A stretch of 61,395 nucleotides of DNA, from the NCBI GenBank assembly GCA_041941305.1, contig JBGTQJ010000059.1, forward strand, positions 1-61,395, given 5' to 3'. The translations under genes and the position numbers were made by a program. The notes below the pieces were generated by a model that was given only the letters and a program-made list of their open reading frames with translations, was not told the DNA's origin and did no database searches. Origin of the DNA: JANSWP01 sp041941305 (GTDB lineage Bacteria > Bacteroidota > Bacteroidia > Chitinophagales > Saprospiraceae). This document shows positions 61,286 to 61,395 of this stretch, in pieces. Positions within the stretch are counted from its first letter, which is position 1. Each line of letters starts with the position of its first letter.

Positions 61286-61395
61286 CCGATTATTGTTGTA
61301 TTTAGATAATTGAGGGGTGGACACGGGCGGCTAAAGCCGCCAAAAATTCTTAAAGAGAGACGTTTTTTGTTGTTTTTGTGCCGGGAAATCATCAA

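Overview
The window looks like chromosomal DNA from a Bacteroidota bacterium, most likely in or near the Saprospiria. I infer this from several things. Proteins carry C-terminal type A sorting domains of the type IX secretion system (T9SS). There is a TonB-dependent receptor with a carboxypeptidase-regulatory N-terminal domain. Several promoters fit the TTG-N19/21-TAnnTTTG pattern of this phylum. Shine-Dalgarno sequences are scarce and base composition is AT-rich. No tRNA, rRNA, CRISPR array, intact transposase or integrase was seen.

Layout. Positions 1-8.4 kb hold a secreted subtilase, a secreted caspase-fold/TPR protein beside the wreck of another TPR gene, and a sugar-epimerase-like reductase. 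Positions 8.5-16.4 kb hold a TonB-like protein, a VanZ-like protein, gcvH, a DCC-family protein, a Tat-exported PhoX-like protein, a BlaI/BlaR1-type regulatory pair in which the sensor is fused to two TonB C-terminal domains and a sorting tail, and a nonsense-mutated gene. Positions 16.6-21 kb hold an AraC regulator with a DUF1772 protein and an NmrA-like reductase, then a methyltransferase and a bestrophin. Positions 21.3-26 kb hold a TonB-dependent receptor with a T9SS cargo protein. Positions 26.5-28.3 kb hold two arsenosugar-type genes (a DUF2064 glycosyltransferase and an ArsM methyltransferase). Positions 28.7-34.8 kb hold an M23 peptidase, a PadR regulator with a clear double operator, pyrG overlapping a membrane glycosyltransferase, a SpoU-type methyltransferase, an Uma2-type protein and a small lipoprotein. 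Positions 35-41.8 kb hold the branched-chain amino acid operon ilvD-ilvB-ilvN-ilvC-ilvA on the minus strand. A 29-residue membrane peptide gene and a MarR regulator follow.

The outstanding region is 43.1-60.1 kb. Six genes run in one direction from a near-perfect promoter (TTG-N19-TATATTTG at 43344-43373): proteins of 1342, 1213, 69, 769, 1289 and 746 residues. None has a signal peptide, lipobox or T9SS sorting domain, although several have surface or fibre-like architecture: a LamG-like domain, tandem beta/gamma-crystallin motifs, repeated VGIGT/KLHV tail-fibre motifs and a DUF6603-like beta-rich protein. The first, fifth and last proteins resemble uncharacterised families that I remember as occurring in several phyla. 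No phage or contractile-injection structural genes accompany them. This is the best candidate for an undescribed system in the window. Just upstream lies a candidate small RNA that shares a 23-nt core (22 identical) with a second candidate near gcvH.

Intergenic DNA is rich in structure: long imperfect hairpins, 7- and 8-nt tandem repeats (one of them a five-run GGG array next to ilvN), a 169-bp MITE-like element with 21-bp terminal inverted repeats, and scattered copies of a GTATGTTTAAA-type repeat end. Several decayed genes sit beside these repeats.
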